Assembly (NCBI GenBank): GCA_019232735.1
Contig: JAFANL010000251.1
Coordinates: forward strand, 1-22,626
Direction: 5' to 3'
Length of the DNA stretch: 22,626 bases
DNA from: Aquitalea sp.
GTDB lineage: Bacteria > Pseudomonadota > Gammaproteobacteria > Burkholderiales > Chromobacteriaceae
Below are positions 22,410-22,626 of this stretch, piece by piece (position 1 is the first letter of the stretch; every line of letters begins with the position of its first letter). The notes under the pieces are model-generated. The model had not been told where the DNA came from. It did no database searches and was given only the letters and a program-made list of their open reading frames with translations. Position numbers and translations under genes: made by a program.

Positions 22410-22626
22410 GATGTGCGTGCCTTGCATGAATAAAGCAGGCGCGATGATAACGCGGGAAGGCCGGGAGGGTAAGACGGGTGTCAGCCCGCCAGCGCGACAA
22501 CGCCGACCTCCTGGGTCGGCTGTCTGCCGCACTGGCCTTGTGAGCCGGGGCTGAATGGGTAGCGGCCTTGTGAGCCTGTGGTTTCAATCAAAGGGTGAAC
22601 TGAAACCTGTTGCCGGAATGCTGCCA
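22410..22626. other. Region upstream of bioD with direct repeats and a hairpin
   Basis: This right-edge stretch has no convincing gene. GGCCTTGTGAGCC occurs twice, at 22534-22546 and 22564-22576 (30-bp period). GCCGACC and GGTCGGC form a 7-bp stem at 22502-22520. The bioD promoter should lie here, but I see no strong -35/-10 pair. Confidence 0.5.

Noticed and set aside
22481..22626. Minus-strand frame open from the window edge to a TGA at 22481-22483, as the tail of an upstream gene
   Set aside because: The fragment of about 48 codons has no recognisable motif and contains the repeated 13-mer, so I cannot support it as coding; more sequence would decide.

Overview
The window is a dense, gene-ordered stretch of a proteobacterial chromosome. 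The hisGDCBHAFIE genes run on into hinT-tatABC, and a caa3-type coxBA-ctaG-coxC-SURF1-ctaAB-sco cluster carries the small DUF2970 and DUF2909 genes. Together with a short-form HisG and fairly high GC, this fits a betaproteobacterium, most likely Neisseriales/Chromobacteriaceae. That placement is inferred from gene content, not from a marker gene. Nearly everything reads on the minus strand. The exceptions are a DUF2909 gene (15674-15874) and an HD-GYP gene (20510-21766). I see no RNA genes, CRISPR arrays, insertion sequences or prophage genes.

Right to left, following minus-strand transcription: bioD (biotin synthesis) lies at the right edge, convergent with a plus-strand HD-GYP protein. A 245-bp regulatory gap with a Fur-box-like dyad separates HD-GYP from the divergent coxB. 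Then come coxB (with a fused cytochrome c domain), coxA, ctaG, a DUF2970 miniprotein and coxC. A plus-strand DUF2909 gene is nested next, followed by SURF1, an anchored CxxxC protein, ctaA, ctaB and sco. These encode an oxidase core plus its copper delivery, heme A synthesis and assembly factors. With no visible terminator, the same strand continues into a YcgR-like PilZ protein, hisG and hisD, ending at a strong intrinsic terminator at 9097-9129.

The rest of histidine biosynthesis follows as hisC-hisB-hisH-hisA, then a 243-bp spacer rich in perfect hairpins. One of these is a textbook terminator ending 11 nt before the hisF ATG. Next come hisF-hisI, a 124-bp gap, then hisE-hinT-tatA-tatB-tatC and a DUF2069 membrane protein, closed by a terminator at 1690-1728. 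With all nine his genes here, the pathway is complete except for hisZ, which a short HisG needs. The left edge is the N-terminal two thirds of a LapB-type type I secretion ABC transporter behind an AT-rich upstream region.

Most of the window is housekeeping. The best leads are non-coding or architectural: the hisF-proximal terminator and hairpin spacer, DUF2909 nested antisense inside the cox cluster with start codons that collide with SURF1, the Fur-like site at coxB, the Sco-like CxxxC protein lacking the Sco histidine, and an HD-GYP protein with altered active-site positions. I found nothing I would confidently call a wholly new system.
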